Part shown: piece by piece, positions 53,212-63,207 of the stretch | Layout of the letters: each line of letters opens with the position of its first letter | Position numbering within the stretch: position 1 is the first letter of the stretch | Assembly: GCA_910577875.1 (NCBI GenBank) | Contig: CAJTNY010000003.1 | Coordinates: 1-64,000 of the forward strand | DNA length: 64,000 nucleotides | Origin: an uncultured Christensenella sp. | Lineage (GTDB): Bacteria > Bacillota > Clostridia > Christensenellales > Borkfalkiaceae | Direction: 5' to 3' | Translations under genes and position numbers: made by a program | The notes under the pieces: generated by a model | What the model saw: the letters and a program-made list of their open reading frames with translations, nothing else | Databases searched by the model: none | What the model was told of the DNA's origin: nothing

Positions 53212-53850
53212 TTAAATTTTTTGAAATTTGGTTTCGTAGTATTTTAAAGCCGATTCCGCGGCTGCCTGTTCCGCAGATTTCACGTTGTCCGCCTCGCCTT
53301 CGAAAATTTTCCCGAAAGCTTTGACGCTAACCGAAAATCTATGGTTCCGCTCGTTGCCTATATCCTTGCGGATATATTCGGGACAGGCTCCCCCGCCCGA
53401 CTGCAAAAGCTCCTGCAATTTTCCTTTGTAATTTATCACCGTTTCACCTACGGAGAAATCCAACGTAGACAGAACGAATTTTTTTGCTTCTTCCATTCCG
53501 CCGTCAAGATATATTGCCGCGGTAACCGCCTCATATGCCGACGGGACCGCCTTTTTATTGAATATATCGCGTTTGCCTTTTATAAGCAGTTTATCCAGTC
53601 CGAGCCTTTCCGAAACGGGCGCAAGCGCGCTATCGGCAACGAGATTTTTGCGACGTTCGGTAAGCGCACCCTCGGTTATTTCTTCGCTGTAAATTCTTTC
53701 GGATACTATAAATTCGAGTATCGCGTCGCCGAAGAATTCCAAAAGCTGATTATTGTCCTCGGAAGCCGAAGCAAGCGTTAAAGCACGCTTTAAGAGCGCT
53801 TTATCTTTAAACGTATATCCTATCGCTTTCTCCGCGCTTTCAATCCTCAT
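53212..53850 (-). CDS. rnc: ribonuclease III
   Basis: The 212-residue enzyme has an endonuclease domain with the signature QLLEFFGDAILEF, where Glu and Asp bind the metal, a second acidic site near YEAVTAAIYLDGG, and a double-stranded RNA-binding domain (about 145-210). It processes rRNA and other duplex RNA. The start overlaps the plsX stop by 11 nt. acpP, often between plsX and rnc, is missing here. Confidence 0.94.
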   Translation of the reverse strand: MRIESAEKAIGYTFKDKALLKRALTLASASEDNNQLLEFFGDAILEFIVSERIYSEEITEGALTERRKNLVADSALAPVSERLGLDKLLIKGKRDIFNKKAVPSAYEAVTAAIYLDGGMEEAKKFVLSTLDFSVGETVINYKGKLQELLQSGGGACPEYIRKDIGNERNHRFSVSVKAFGKIFEGEADNVKSAEQAAAESALKYYETKFQKI

Positions 53851-54877
53851 TGCCAGACACCGTAAAAGAATCTATATCCGCGTCAGCAAGCAGTTTTTCA
53901 ACTGCGGGAACAAGTTCGTTGCGGTATATGCCCGCAGCATTGGATATCGAATTCGCAATCGTCGCAGGTTTCGACGAACCGTGGCTTTTTATAACCGGCT
54001 TTTTAAGTCCGAGCAAAAGCGCACCTCCGACCTTATCGAAATCGAGTTGCGCGCGCATTTTCTTTATTGCTTTGCGCATAAACAAATAACCTATTTTAGA
54101 ACCCAAAGTCGCGGAAAATTCTTTCTTCATAACGCCGAGAATCATTTTGCCGCAGCCCTCAATCGACTTCAAAGCGATATTGCCCGAAAAACCGTCGGCA
54201 ACGACAACGTCGCATTCGCCTAGCATTATGTCGCGTCCTTCGACGTTTCCGATGAAATTTACTCCTTTCATTTCGGACATAAATTTATAAGTTTCCTGTC
54301 TTAAAGGGTCACCTTTGTGATCCTCGGTACCGTTATTCAATAGTCCTACTCTGGGGTTTTCTATCCCGAATCCCGCTTTTGCGTAAGCCGCTCCGAGCAC
54401 GGCGAACTGGCAAAGCATCGCAGGTTTACATTCGGCGTTCGCACCGCAGTCGATAAGAAGCGTCTGTCCTCCGCGCGAATTCGGAATCGCCGGACAGAGC
54501 GCGGGACGCTTTATCCCTCTAATTCTACCGAGTATAAGCTGACCGCCGACAATCGTCGCTCCCGTAGAACCCGCAGTAACGAAAGCGCAAATGTCGTCCT
54601 GCTTTTTCAGCATCCAGTAAGCCGCAATGAGTGAAGACTGTTTACGCTTAATCGCCTCAGTCGGAACGTCGTTCATATCTATAACGTCGGGACAGTCGAC
54701 GATTTCTATGCGGGAAACGTCGTATTTGTATTTATCGAGTTCCGCCTGCACTTCGGTTTGTCTGCCCGTAAGTATTATATAAAGTTCCTTATCCTTGTTT
54801 ACCGCCTGCACCGCGCCGGCGACAGTCGCGTAAGGGGCATTGTCACCGCCCATCGCGTCCACTAAAATTTTAATCAT
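53840..54877 (-). CDS. plsX: phosphate acyltransferase PlsX
   Basis: The 345-residue protein has the PlsX start VDAMGGDNAPYATVAGA, GSTGATIVGGQLILGRI in the middle, LIDCGANAECKP and VADGFSGNIALKSIEG. PlsX turns acyl-ACP into acyl-phosphate for PlsY. The only PlsY-like gene in the window is the divergent one at 344. plsX starts the plsX-rnc-smc-ftsY operon. Confidence 0.96.
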   Translation of the reverse strand: MIKILVDAMGGDNAPYATVAGAVQAVNKDKELYIILTGRQTEVQAELDKYKYDVSRIEIVDCPDVIDMNDVPTEAIKRKQSSLIAAYWMLKKQDDICAFVTAGSTGATIVGGQLILGRIRGIKRPALCPAIPNSRGGQTLLIDCGANAECKPAMLCQFAVLGAAYAKAGFGIENPRVGLLNNGTEDHKGDPLRQETYKFMSEMKGVNFIGNVEGRDIMLGECDVVVADGFSGNIALKSIEGCGKMILGVMKKEFSATLGSKIGYLFMRKAIKKMRAQLDFDKVGGALLLGLKKPVIKSHGSSKPATIANSISNAAGIYRNELVPAVEKLLADADIDSFTVSGNED

Positions 54878-54981
54878 CTATGCTCCTTAAACGACAAAAA
54901 TTGATACCGCGTTAAATTATAACATAACCGTTTGAAAAACACAAATAAAAATACGGAAATGTAAAATCCGTTTTAAATTTC

Positions 54982-56256
54982 TCAGGCTTCGTCCGTTGCT
55001 TCGGTTTCTTCTTCCTCTGCAGTCTGTAAAACCACGCGTTTTATCGGCGCGTATTTGTCGCGTCGGAAAAGTTTCGTTACAGATACGCCGTTTCTCGTTA
55101 CCGTGAGGTAGCCTTCGCTGACGGTACCGTCTCTCCCCTCTTTTACAAGCGATTCGTCGTCCGTAATTTCTTCGGGCGCGGGAATACTGTTTTTTACAAC
55201 AGACTGATAGCCGTAACTCGCCCCGTCGCCCCTGCCGTAAATATTGAAAGTTACATAATCGCCGCCCGTTATCGCGCGGATATACAACGTATATCCCGTA
55301 TGGTTTTCGAATTTCAAATCAAAATAAGTCCCGCTCACCATAGCGTCGAATGACGGCGGAACGTAGCTTACCGCAAGCGAGTGCTGGTGAAACTCAGTCA
55401 TATCGCAACCGGAAAGAAGCGCGGCGTTGAACAGCGTAGTACTGACTTGACACACTCCTCCGCCGACTCCGTCAACGAACTCGCCGCGTTCGATTATTTT
55501 CGCCTGTCTGAACCCGCGCTCGATTGTTCTCTGTCCGACGGTATCATTGAACGAAAACGCTTCACCATAATCGAGCACTGTGCCGTTTATTTTCTCTGAA
55601 GCAAGACGTATATTATGCGCCCGCGGAGCATTGGAGCCGTCATATCTCGTGGTGAACGTGCTTAAAAGACGGGTATTGTATCTGACTGCGTTCATAGAAA
55701 GAGTTCTTTTTACCGTCTTTACGTCAACGAAAACATCATTGAAATTTCCGTCGAGCGAAGCACGCAAATCGCGTATTAGTTTCGCCGCATCCGCCGTTTT
55801 TCCATCGCTGCCCTCAAAGTAAGTAAACGGTTCTCCTTCAGTATTGAAAACCGCGTAAGGTTCGATTACGGGAGCGCTTTCGCCGCAGCATATCATAGAG
55901 GCAATTTCGTTAAGACCGTTTAAATAATAACTTATCTTTGCGGTATATACACCGTCTTTTTGTACGGTTTTCAAAAGATTTTGAAGATTATCCTTATAGC
56001 CTATTTCGGGGTACGAGAAGACGTATTTTTCCTGCTGTCCTAAAACCGTGATGCTTTTTTTCTTTAATTCTTTTTCAATATTTCCGCGCAGAATACGAAT
56101 TGCTTCCGCTCGGGTTTTGCCTCCTACGTCCGTACCGTTCACAGTTATGTTTTTAGGCAGCTTATTTAAAAAACCGCACGCAAAAAAAATTAAGCCCGCC
56201 GAAAAAGCGAGCATAACCATCATTATATTAAATCTGTTAAAAATTCCTTTCTTCAA
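54982..56256 (-). CDS. VanW-family cell-envelope protein
   Basis: The 424-residue protein has an N-terminal membrane anchor (about 10-30), a PG-binding-4-like domain (about 35-150, with GKTRAEAIRIL), and a VanW domain (about 200-350) with FSFNDTVGQRT, GGGVCQVSTTLFNAALLSG and HQHSLAVSYVPP. The family is linked to peptidoglycan in Firmicutes, but the reaction is unknown. It overlaps the PHP gene by 4 nt and thus belongs to the recF transcript. Confidence 0.88.
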   Translation of the reverse strand: MKKGIFNRFNIMMVMLAFSAGLIFFACGFLNKLPKNITVNGTDVGGKTRAEAIRILRGNIEKELKKKSITVLGQQEKYVFSYPEIGYKDNLQNLLKTVQKDGVYTAKISYYLNGLNEIASMICCGESAPVIEPYAVFNTEGEPFTYFEGSDGKTADAAKLIRDLRASLDGNFNDVFVDVKTVKRTLSMNAVRYNTRLLSTFTTRYDGSNAPRAHNIRLASEKINGTVLDYGEAFSFNDTVGQRTIERGFRQAKIIERGEFVDGVGGGVCQVSTTLFNAALLSGCDMTEFHQHSLAVSYVPPSFDAMVSGTYFDLKFENHTGYTLYIRAITGGDYVTFNIYGRGDGASYGYQSVVKNSIPAPEEITDDESLVKEGRDGTVSEGYLTVTRNGVSVTKLFRRDKYAPIKRVVLQTAEEEETEATDEA

Positions 56257-57089
56257 AGTCCGAGTTTTTCCGCAAGAGCTTCGTCCATATAGAACGCGGG
56301 CGTGCCTATCTCCTTTTTTCCGCCTTTGATATGCGTATCGGAACCGCCCGTAACCAATAAATTGAAAGCTTTTGCCGTCTCCTTATAGTATGCCGTTTCC
56401 TTAGCAGTATGTGTAGAATATACGCCTTCTATCCCGCAAAGACCGTAGTCTTTGAGTTTTCTGATAAGACGCAGTTTATCTTCCTCGCCCAGTTCTATTC
56501 TCGCAGGGTGCGCAAGAGAGGCAAAACCTCCGCACGCATTGACCGCCTCTATCGCTTCCTGCGGTTCGGGCCTGCCGATATCCGAAAACGCACATTTCCC
56601 AACAGCGAGAAATTGGGTGTAAAAAGCAAACGCGGATTCGGCATAACCTTTCGCCGCTCCCGCGCGCGCAATGTGCATTCCGTGAACGGGTGCGGACGGA
56701 CACGCACGCTGTTTTAAAACTTCTTCAGCACAAAGCCTTATCCCGCTCTTATTAAGCTTGAAAATAATGTCTTCCGTCCGTATTAAAGAACCATCGTACA
56801 GCTTTTGCAAAAACCGTTTGAAATCCGCATTTCCACAGTCCATTTTGTATCCGAGAGTATGAATTTTTACTCCGTTGTCGTAAGCCGAAATTTCAATGCC
56901 GCTTACCGCTCTTATCCCCTTATCCCTGCAAAGTTCATAAACTTGCGGATACGCGAGCGCGCAATCGTGGTCCGTTACCGCAAGTACGCCGACGCCTTTT
57001 GCCGCCGCTTCCGAAACCGCTTCGGCAGGACTCATAAGTCCGTCCGAATAGAAAGTATGAATGTGTAAATCAGCTTTTAATTTTACCAT
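56253..57089 (-). CDS. PHP-domain phosphoesterase (RNase AM / YciV-like)
   Basis: The 278-residue protein has the PHP metal motifs LHIHTFYSDG at residues 8-17, TDHDCA, SGIEISAY, LAHPARI and GGSDTHIKGG near the end. Related proteins act on 5' ends of RNA or on 3',5'-nucleoside bisphosphates. It overlaps recF by 20 nt and the VanW gene by 4 nt. Confidence 0.88.
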   Translation of the reverse strand: MVKLKADLHIHTFYSDGLMSPAEAVSEAAAKGVGVLAVTDHDCALAYPQVYELCRDKGIRAVSGIEISAYDNGVKIHTLGYKMDCGNADFKRFLQKLYDGSLIRTEDIIFKLNKSGIRLCAEEVLKQRACPSAPVHGMHIARAGAAKGYAESAFAFYTQFLAVGKCAFSDIGRPEPQEAIEAVNACGGFASLAHPARIELGEEDKLRLIRKLKDYGLCGIEGVYSTHTAKETAYYKETAKAFNLLVTGGSDTHIKGGKKEIGTPAFYMDEALAEKLGL

Positions 57090-58155
57090 TGTCGATTTTT
57101 ATTTTGTTCACTTCTTTACCGTATAATACACGCTCCGCGTGGGTACAGGTAAGTATAGTCTGCAACCCTTGTGTGCGCGCGGCGAGTTTTTTACGCCTCG
57201 GCAGGTCAAGTTCGCTCATAACGTCGTCGAGTATCAGAACCGGATATTCGCCCGAAAGCCGTTTAAAAATTTCAACTTCCGAAAGTTTTACGGAAAGCGC
57301 GGCGGTACGCGTCTGCCCCTGTGAAGCAAAAGTCTTTGCGTCCGTACCGTTGATTAAAATATCCAAGTCGTCGCGGTGCGGTCCAGAACCCGTATAACCG
57401 AGTCTTACATCTCTCTCGTAGTTTGCCGACAATTCGTTAAACAGCCTTTCGGCAAGCTGTTTTTCGTCGCCCTTGTATTTTTTTTCGGGCGAGATTTCAA
57501 GCTGTTCCGCACCATCCGTAAGTTCGGCGTGAATGCTTTTTGCAATCGGTGAAAGCATTGAAGCAAACTCCGCGCGCTTGAAAGCGATTACCGCCGCATA
57601 TTTACACAACTGCTCGTCCCATACGGGCAGAGTTTCGTATACGAGCGAAACATCTCTGTTTTTTAAAAGGTTGTTCCTCTGTTCCAAAATTTTATTGTAG
57701 CGCATAAGCGCGACGTAATACGGCTTTGAAAGCTGGCTTATGGAAACGTTTAAAAATCTCCGTCTTTCGTCTGGTCCGTCCTGAATAAGTCTCAATTCGT
57801 GCGGAGAAAAAAACACGCTGTATATGTTGCCGAGAATATCTGCGTTCTTCGTAATTTTACTGCCGTTTACTCGCACTTCCCTGCCGTTTTCCGTAATGCG
57901 GGCGCTTATTTCGATTTCGCCGTATCTGCCTTCGGCGAGCGCGGAAATTTCTGCAAAATCGCAGCCGTGGCGGATTAGCTGTTTGTCGCGGCGGCACCTC
58001 GGCGAAGTTCCCGTACAAAGATAAAAAACTGCCTCCGCGCAATTGGTTTTTCCCTGCGCGTTTCTTCCGAAAAGCACATTGAGTCCCTCGGAAAAATTCA
58101 CAGACTCATTTTCGTAATTTCTGAAATTTTTTAAATTTATTTTTTTTATGCGCAT
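57070..58155 (-). CDS. recF: DNA repair/replication protein RecF
   Basis: The 361-residue SMC-like ATPase has Walker A GRNAQGKTNCAEAV, the RecF loop HRDDLDILING, signature ASQGQTRTAALSVKL and Walker B LILDDVMSELD. RecF loads RecA at single-strand gaps. It is divergent from dnaA, an unusual orientation since dnaA-dnaN-recF are often collinear. Confidence 0.94.
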   Translation of the reverse strand: MRIKKINLKNFRNYENESVNFSEGLNVLFGRNAQGKTNCAEAVFYLCTGTSPRCRRDKQLIRHGCDFAEISALAEGRYGEIEISARITENGREVRVNGSKITKNADILGNIYSVFFSPHELRLIQDGPDERRRFLNVSISQLSKPYYVALMRYNKILEQRNNLLKNRDVSLVYETLPVWDEQLCKYAAVIAFKRAEFASMLSPIAKSIHAELTDGAEQLEISPEKKYKGDEKQLAERLFNELSANYERDVRLGYTGSGPHRDDLDILINGTDAKTFASQGQTRTAALSVKLSEVEIFKRLSGEYPVLILDDVMSELDLPRRKKLAARTQGLQTILTCTHAERVLYGKEVNKIKIDNGKIKS

Positions 58156-58248
58156 TTATCTTAAAAACACTTTATTTTAAAGCTTAATTGTATTATAATG
58201 ATTATAACAAATTTTTTGGAAAAACTCAAAGGATTAAACGGCTCAATT
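58156..58248. other. recF-dnaA divergent control region
   Basis: The gap holds a TATAAT box at 58194-58199 that would start dnaA transcription near 58206. I see no TTATCCACA-type DnaA box and no run of AT-rich 13-mers, so the origin is not obviously here. Confidence 0.5.
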
Positions 58249-59595
58249 ATGTCAGAAAAGGGGAATTTCGATTTTTTATACAATCCCATCAAAGAAAAAA
58301 TGCAGGAACTCGTTTCCCACATTAATTACACGACTTACATCGAGAAGCTCGTGCCCGTCGACGTCGACGGGAGATTTATAGTACTCGAAACTCCCACCGA
58401 AAGTTTTGCAAAATACATTACGGGCACCCTTGCGGAAAAAATGCGCGAAGCCATCATCAAAGCCGACGTCGGTTTAACCGATTTCCGCTTGAAAGTCGAA
58501 GGCAGCGATAATTTCGCATACAACGCTCCCGACGACGATAATTATTCCCCGCCTGCAAACCTCGACCCGAAATACACGTTCGACAGTTTCGTTATAGGAA
58601 ACAATAAGTTCGTGCACGCCGCCGCTCTCTCAGTTGCGGAAGACCCCGCAGGAACTTACAATCCATTATTTATTTACGGCGGAACGGGACTTGGCAAAAC
58701 CCACCTGATTCAGGCTATCGCAAACAAAGTCGTAAAGGAGAAGCCGAATTTAAAAGTCATATACGTCACCTGCGAACAATTCGTAAACGAAATTATAGAC
58801 ACTATGTTTACGGGACGCGGACCGGACGCGCGCGACAAGGGCAACCGTTTGCGCCATTACTACCGTAACGCCGACGTTCTTATTATTGACGATATACAAT
58901 TTATAGAAAACAAAAAAGCCGTTCAGGAAGAATTTTTCCATACCTTCAACGAGCTTGTTTCAAAGGGCAAACAGATTGTAATTTCTTCCGACCATCCGCC
59001 GAAAGAACTGCCTGCGCTCGAAGAAAGATTGAGAACTCGCTTCTCGGGTGGGCTGTTGTTCGACATACTGCCTCCCGATTTCGAAACTAAAATCGCAATT
59101 TTAAAACGCAAAGCTTTCGAGAAAAAATGCTTTGTTCCCGACGACGTTTTAACTTTCCTCGCTCAGGACTCCGGCGAAGACGTAAGAACGCTCGAAGGCA
59201 GACTTACGAAAGTTATTTTCGCATCCCGACTGCACGAGGAGCCCATTTCCGTCGCGCTTGCGAGAAGCGCGCTCAACGAAGCGGTTTCCGAAACGGGCAA
59301 GGAAGAAATAACTCCCGAAAGCGTTATTTCCGCGGTGACAAGCTATTACAGAATTTCAAAGACCGATATGACGGGAAAATCAAAGAAAAAGGAAATAGTG
59401 ATACCAAGACAGATTTGCTGTTATCTTATGTGCGAGCTTTTGTCGCTTCCACTTATCTCGATAGGCAAAGTGCTCGGCGGAAGAGACCACACCACTATCC
59501 TCTACTCGCGTGACAAGGTTGACGAAATGTGCCGCGTAAACGATAAAATAGCAAAAGACGTCGACGATATAAAAAATATAATTTTGAAAAAATAA
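58249..59595 (+). CDS. dnaA: chromosomal replication initiator DnaA
   Basis: The start at MSEKGN gives 448 residues, the usual length; the ATG 51 nt upstream overlaps the -10 box and cannot be used. Domain I (about 1-80) is followed by a short linker, the AAA+ core with GGTGLGKTHLI, LIIDDIQFI and the initiator motif, and the C-terminal helix-turn-helix with GGRDHTTILYSRDKV. DnaA melts the origin. The next gene is mnmG, not dnaN. Confidence 0.96.
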   Translation: MSEKGNFDFLYNPIKEKMQELVSHINYTTYIEKLVPVDVDGRFIVLETPTESFAKYITGTLAEKMREAIIKADVGLTDFRLKVEGSDNFAYNAPDDDNYSPPANLDPKYTFDSFVIGNNKFVHAAALSVAEDPAGTYNPLFIYGGTGLGKTHLIQAIANKVVKEKPNLKVIYVTCEQFVNEIIDTMFTGRGPDARDKGNRLRHYYRNADVLIIDDIQFIENKKAVQEEFFHTFNELVSKGKQIVISSDHPPKELPALEERLRTRFSGGLLFDILPPDFETKIAILKRKAFEKKCFVPDDVLTFLAQDSGEDVRTLEGRLTKVIFASRLHEEPISVALARSALNEAVSETGKEEITPESVISAVTSYYRISKTDMTGKSKKKEIVIPRQICCYLMCELLSLPLISIGKVLGGRDHTTILYSRDKVDEMCRVNDKIAKDVDDIKNIILKK

Positions 59596-59596
59596 T

Positions 59597-59625
59597 TTTA
59601 TCGCCCGACGCTATCGGGCGATAAA
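59597..59625 (+). terminator. terminator of dnaA
   Basis: TTTATCGCCCGA with its perfect complement and a 5-nt loop, just past the stop. It lies between dnaA and mnmG, so these may be separate transcripts. Confidence 0.75.
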
Positions 59626-59645
59626 TTATACAGGATTAAATAGTT

Positions 59646-61508
59646 TTGCATACTTTTATTGAAGGACAATTCGATATAGTCGTCATAGGCGCGGGACACG
59701 CAGGTTGCGAAGCCGCGCTTTGCTCCGCGCGTTCGGGGCTTAAAACCGCCTTACTCACGCTTAACTTAGACAGCATAGCTTTTCTGGCTTGCAACCCGTC
59801 TATCGGCGGTACCGCAAAAGGTCATCTCGTCCGCGAAATTGACGCGCTCGGCGGAGAAATGGCTTTCAACGCTGATAAAACGGCTTTGCAGATACGTATG
59901 CTCAACGAGGGCAAAGGCGAAGCTGTTCAGTCGCTCAGGTGCCAATGCGACAAAAACGCATACCACCGCGAAATGAAACGCACGCTCGAAAACACTGAAA
60001 ATTTACGCATTATCCAAGGCGAAGCTGAAGAGATTTTGACACAAAATTCAAAGGTATGCGGCGTTAAAACGACTTACGGCGGAATATTCGAAGCAAAAGC
60101 TGTTATAATCGCAACAGGCGTATATCTAAATGCCGAAACCATAACGGGAGTTGTACGTAAAAAAAGCGGACCGAGCGGATTCGCACCGGCAAACGCTTTG
60201 ACGAAAAATCTGATTGCGCTCGGTTTCAACGTAAGACGGTTTAAGACGGGTACTCCCGCCCGCCTTGACAAAAGAACGATAGACTTCGGGAAATGCACCG
60301 TTCAGGAAGGCGAAGACGGCATTCCCGCGTTTTCGTTTTTAAACGAAACCCCTCCCGAAAACAAAAGCGTTTGCCACTTAACCTATACGAATGCGGAAAC
60401 GCATAAAATTATTTTGGATAATCTCGACCGTTCACCTCTGTATAACGGCGAAATCAAATCGACGGGGCCGAGATACTGCCCTTCCATTGAAACGAAAGTA
60501 GTTCGCTTCGCTGATAAGGAACGACACCAGATTTTCCTCGAACCCGAGGGAGCTGACACCAACGAGATTTACGCACAGGGACTTTCATCATCTATGCCCC
60601 ACGATATTCAGCGCTCTATGTACAAAAGCGTACAAGGTTTGGAACACTGCGATATTATGCGCTACGCTTACGCGATAGAGTACGACTGTATCGATACGCT
60701 CGACGTATTCCCCACACTCGAATTCAAAAAAATCGCAGGTCTTTATACCGCAGGTCAGATTAACGGCACGTCCGGCTACGAGGAAGCGGCCGCACAGGGG
60801 CTTATGGCAGGACTTAACGCCGTATTTAAAATTCAAGGCAAGCCCCCTCTTATTCTTGGCAGAGATGAAGCTTACATCGGCGTGCTTATAGACGATTTAA
60901 CCACAAAAGGCACAGAAGAGCCGTACCGTATGATGACTTCCCGAGCTGAATACAGAATTAATTTGAGACAGGATACCGCAGACTTCCGCCTAACTCCGAA
61001 GATTGCCGACACTCCGCTGTTCACACCTGAACGCGAAAAAGCGTTCAATAAACGCAAACTCTTATACGAACAGACGATAAATACGCTAAACTTACGCGCC
61101 GATAAACAGAAAGCGGAAAACTTTATAAAAGAACACGCTATTGCCGGAAACGCGTACGCACTGACTTACGCGGATTTGATAAGACGCGGAGCAGGTTTAT
61201 CCGATATTTGCCAAGCTTTCGGAATACTTGGCGGAATACCGAAAGAAATTATAAAATGTGCGGAAGCCACTATAAAATACGAGGGCTATTTAAAGAAAAA
61301 CGCTCATCAAATCGAAAAGGCCAAAAAGCTCGAAAGCAAAGCTATTCCCGACGACGTAGACTACGACGAAATCAAAGGTTTAAGACTTGAAGCGCGCGAA
61401 CAGCTTAAACGTGTCCGCCCTCTCACCTTAGGGCAGGCGGGCAGAATTTACGGCGTTAACCCCGCCGACGTAACGGTTTTGATAGTCTGGCTGGCGACAA
61501 GAAAATAA
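59646..61508 (+). CDS. mnmG: tRNA uridine-34 carboxymethylaminomethyl enzyme MnmG
   Basis: The 620-residue flavoprotein has GAGHAGCEAALCSARSG for FAD near the start, NPSIGGTAKGHLVREIDALGG, the family signature GPRYCPSIE and a second FAD motif TSGYEEAAAQGLMAG. With MnmE it modifies wobble uridines. The start is a TTG with AGGA upstream. mnmE and rsmG, usual neighbours, are not in the window. Confidence 0.95.
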   Translation: MHTFIEGQFDIVVIGAGHAGCEAALCSARSGLKTALLTLNLDSIAFLACNPSIGGTAKGHLVREIDALGGEMAFNADKTALQIRMLNEGKGEAVQSLRCQCDKNAYHREMKRTLENTENLRIIQGEAEEILTQNSKVCGVKTTYGGIFEAKAVIIATGVYLNAETITGVVRKKSGPSGFAPANALTKNLIALGFNVRRFKTGTPARLDKRTIDFGKCTVQEGEDGIPAFSFLNETPPENKSVCHLTYTNAETHKIILDNLDRSPLYNGEIKSTGPRYCPSIETKVVRFADKERHQIFLEPEGADTNEIYAQGLSSSMPHDIQRSMYKSVQGLEHCDIMRYAYAIEYDCIDTLDVFPTLEFKKIAGLYTAGQINGTSGYEEAAAQGLMAGLNAVFKIQGKPPLILGRDEAYIGVLIDDLTTKGTEEPYRMMTSRAEYRINLRQDTADFRLTPKIADTPLFTPEREKAFNKRKLLYEQTINTLNLRADKQKAENFIKEHAIAGNAYALTYADLIRRGAGLSDICQAFGILGGIPKEIIKCAEATIKYEGYLKKNAHQIEKAKKLESKAIPDDVDYDEIKGLRLEAREQLKRVRPLTLGQAGRIYGVNPADVTVLIVWLATRK

Positions 61509-61512
61509 AACC

Positions 61513-61550
61513 AATGCGGAGGACGCAGAAAGCGTCCTCCGCATTTATTT
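61513..61550. terminator. terminator between convergent genes
   Basis: A 14-bp perfect stem (AATGCGGAGGACGC) with a 5-nt loop and T-rich flank. Confidence 0.85.
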
Positions 61551-61559
61551 ATAAAAAAA

Positions 61560-63161
61560 TCAATTATTCATATCCGATTCCGTTATATCACCGTCAGTAC
61601 AGTGAATTATATAATCTCTCGTACCATAAGCCCAATTTGCATTACTGTTGGAAGTATCAAGTTTAATTGAACGCCATTGCTCCATAGTCCCTCCGTATAC
61701 AAAATCAATTTTACTATTGCAAAAAGCGAAAGCTTCTCTGGATATTTCAGTGACGCTTACCGGGATTGTTACGCTTATCAGAGAACCGCAACCGTAGAAA
61801 GCTTCATAATCAATTTTCGTCACTCCATCCGGTATCACCACTTCCTTGAGAGATTTGCAATATTCAAAAGTCTCGCTCCAAATTGATTTTACTCCGTCCG
61901 GTATAGTAATTGACGTGAGCGATTTACAATTGCGGAAAGCGTCTCTGCGTATAATCGAAACATTTTCGGGAATAGATATTTCTTTCAAATTTTCACAATC
62001 GTAAAATCCGCCGATGATACAGCATTGATTATTTATTTTAATATCCGTTAAATCTTTATTCTTTACAGCATAAAGCATTATATAAGGATTTTCTTTTGTT
62101 CCGAGATAATATGCATTTTCATATTCGTTCAAATAATGAAGATAATCGTCAATACTGAAGCCGTGAAAATCCGTAACTACCCCGTTTTCTTCATACGTCA
62201 ATTCCCATTTAATACCGCCGTTCGCCTTGCCTGATATGCTGTTTAATATCTTAAAATCGAACGTCCGGCTGTATTTACCCCATTCGTCCTGCCACTCGAT
62301 ATTTTGTTCTCCGTTTATTATCTTTTCCGTAACCGTTTGCGGAAGTACCGAACGTCTGTAACTTCCATCTCCGTAATAATATTCGCAACTCAGTTTTAAA
62401 TTTGAAAGGTTTTCAAAGAAATACGCGCTGTCTTTTGACAGCTTAACGTCTTCGAGCTGTTTTTTATCCGCATTCTCTTCGCCGTCTTTATGGTTTGTAT
62501 CGAATAATACGCTCGTTACCCTGTATTCGGGTTTATTCTCGGTATTCAAGCTCGGCGCAAAATTTACTTCTATGTATTTGCACGTCAAACCTTCGAGTTC
62601 TTTTAACAGCTTCTCCTCTTCCTCAACGAGCGCAATAAGTTTGCTCTCGTCGTCGCTTAATATCGCTTTTTCCTGCGCTTTCGAATTCTCCGACAGCTTC
62701 CCCAATATCTTCATATATTTCCCGTCGTAGTATTCCCATTTATAATCTTCCTTGGTATCCTCGTACGGTTCGCCCAATATTTCCAATACCTGTTCCTGAG
62801 TATACCCTATCTCTATCTTCGATACTTTCCCCACGCGGAACTTATTCGACAGTACGCTCGTCAACACGCACGATACGGTTATTATCATCACTAACGCCGA
62901 CGCAACGGGTATTACTATTTTCAGATGCGACTTTATCCATCTTCCCGCGCTTTTGAACCATTCTCCTATTCTCGCGCCCGTTCCGCTCTTTTTTTCTTTT
63001 CCGCTTTTCCCGAACGAATACCCGCATTCCGTACAGAATTTTGCGCTGCCCGAAAGTTTTGCTCCGCACTGCGGACACTCCTTTTCTTCAAGCCATTCCT
63101 CTCCGCACTCGGGACAATATCTTCCCTCGTATTCCTTTCCACAGTTTCCGCATTTCCTCAT
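61560..63161 (-). CDS. zinc-ribbon and BspA-type leucine-rich-repeat membrane protein
   Basis: The 533-residue protein starts with two zinc ribbons (CGNCGKEYEGRYCPECG and CPQCGAKLSGSAKFCTECG), a membrane helix (about 85-110), a segment IGYTQEQVLEILGEPYED that recalls the BamE/SmpA fold, and then BspA-like LRR_5 repeats (about 395-505) such as NCKSLTSITIPDGVKSI. The topology puts the zinc ribbons inside and the repeats outside. This build is common in gut Clostridia; the function is unknown. It is divergent from an XRE gene across a palindromic control region. Confidence 0.8.
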   Translation of the reverse strand: MRKCGNCGKEYEGRYCPECGEEWLEEKECPQCGAKLSGSAKFCTECGYSFGKSGKEKKSGTGARIGEWFKSAGRWIKSHLKIVIPVASALVMIITVSCVLTSVLSNKFRVGKVSKIEIGYTQEQVLEILGEPYEDTKEDYKWEYYDGKYMKILGKLSENSKAQEKAILSDDESKLIALVEEEEKLLKELEGLTCKYIEVNFAPSLNTENKPEYRVTSVLFDTNHKDGEENADKKQLEDVKLSKDSAYFFENLSNLKLSCEYYYGDGSYRRSVLPQTVTEKIINGEQNIEWQDEWGKYSRTFDFKILNSISGKANGGIKWELTYEENGVVTDFHGFSIDDYLHYLNEYENAYYLGTKENPYIMLYAVKNKDLTDIKINNQCCIIGGFYDCENLKEISIPENVSIIRRDAFRNCKSLTSITIPDGVKSIWSETFEYCKSLKEVVIPDGVTKIDYEAFYGCGSLISVTIPVSVTEISREAFAFCNSKIDFVYGGTMEQWRSIKLDTSNSNANWAYGTRDYIIHCTDGDITESDMNN

Positions 63162-63207
63162 TTATCTGTTCCTCCGTTTATAGATTGCGGAGTTATTTTA
63201 ACATAGG

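Noticed and set aside
58156..58248. Replication origin between recF and dnaA
   Set aside because: No DnaA boxes and only about 90 bp; the position next to dnaA alone is not enough.
58198..58248. Upstream in-frame ATG for dnaA
   Set aside because: It overlaps the TATAAT box, so it would not be on the transcript, and it would add residues unlike DnaA domain I.
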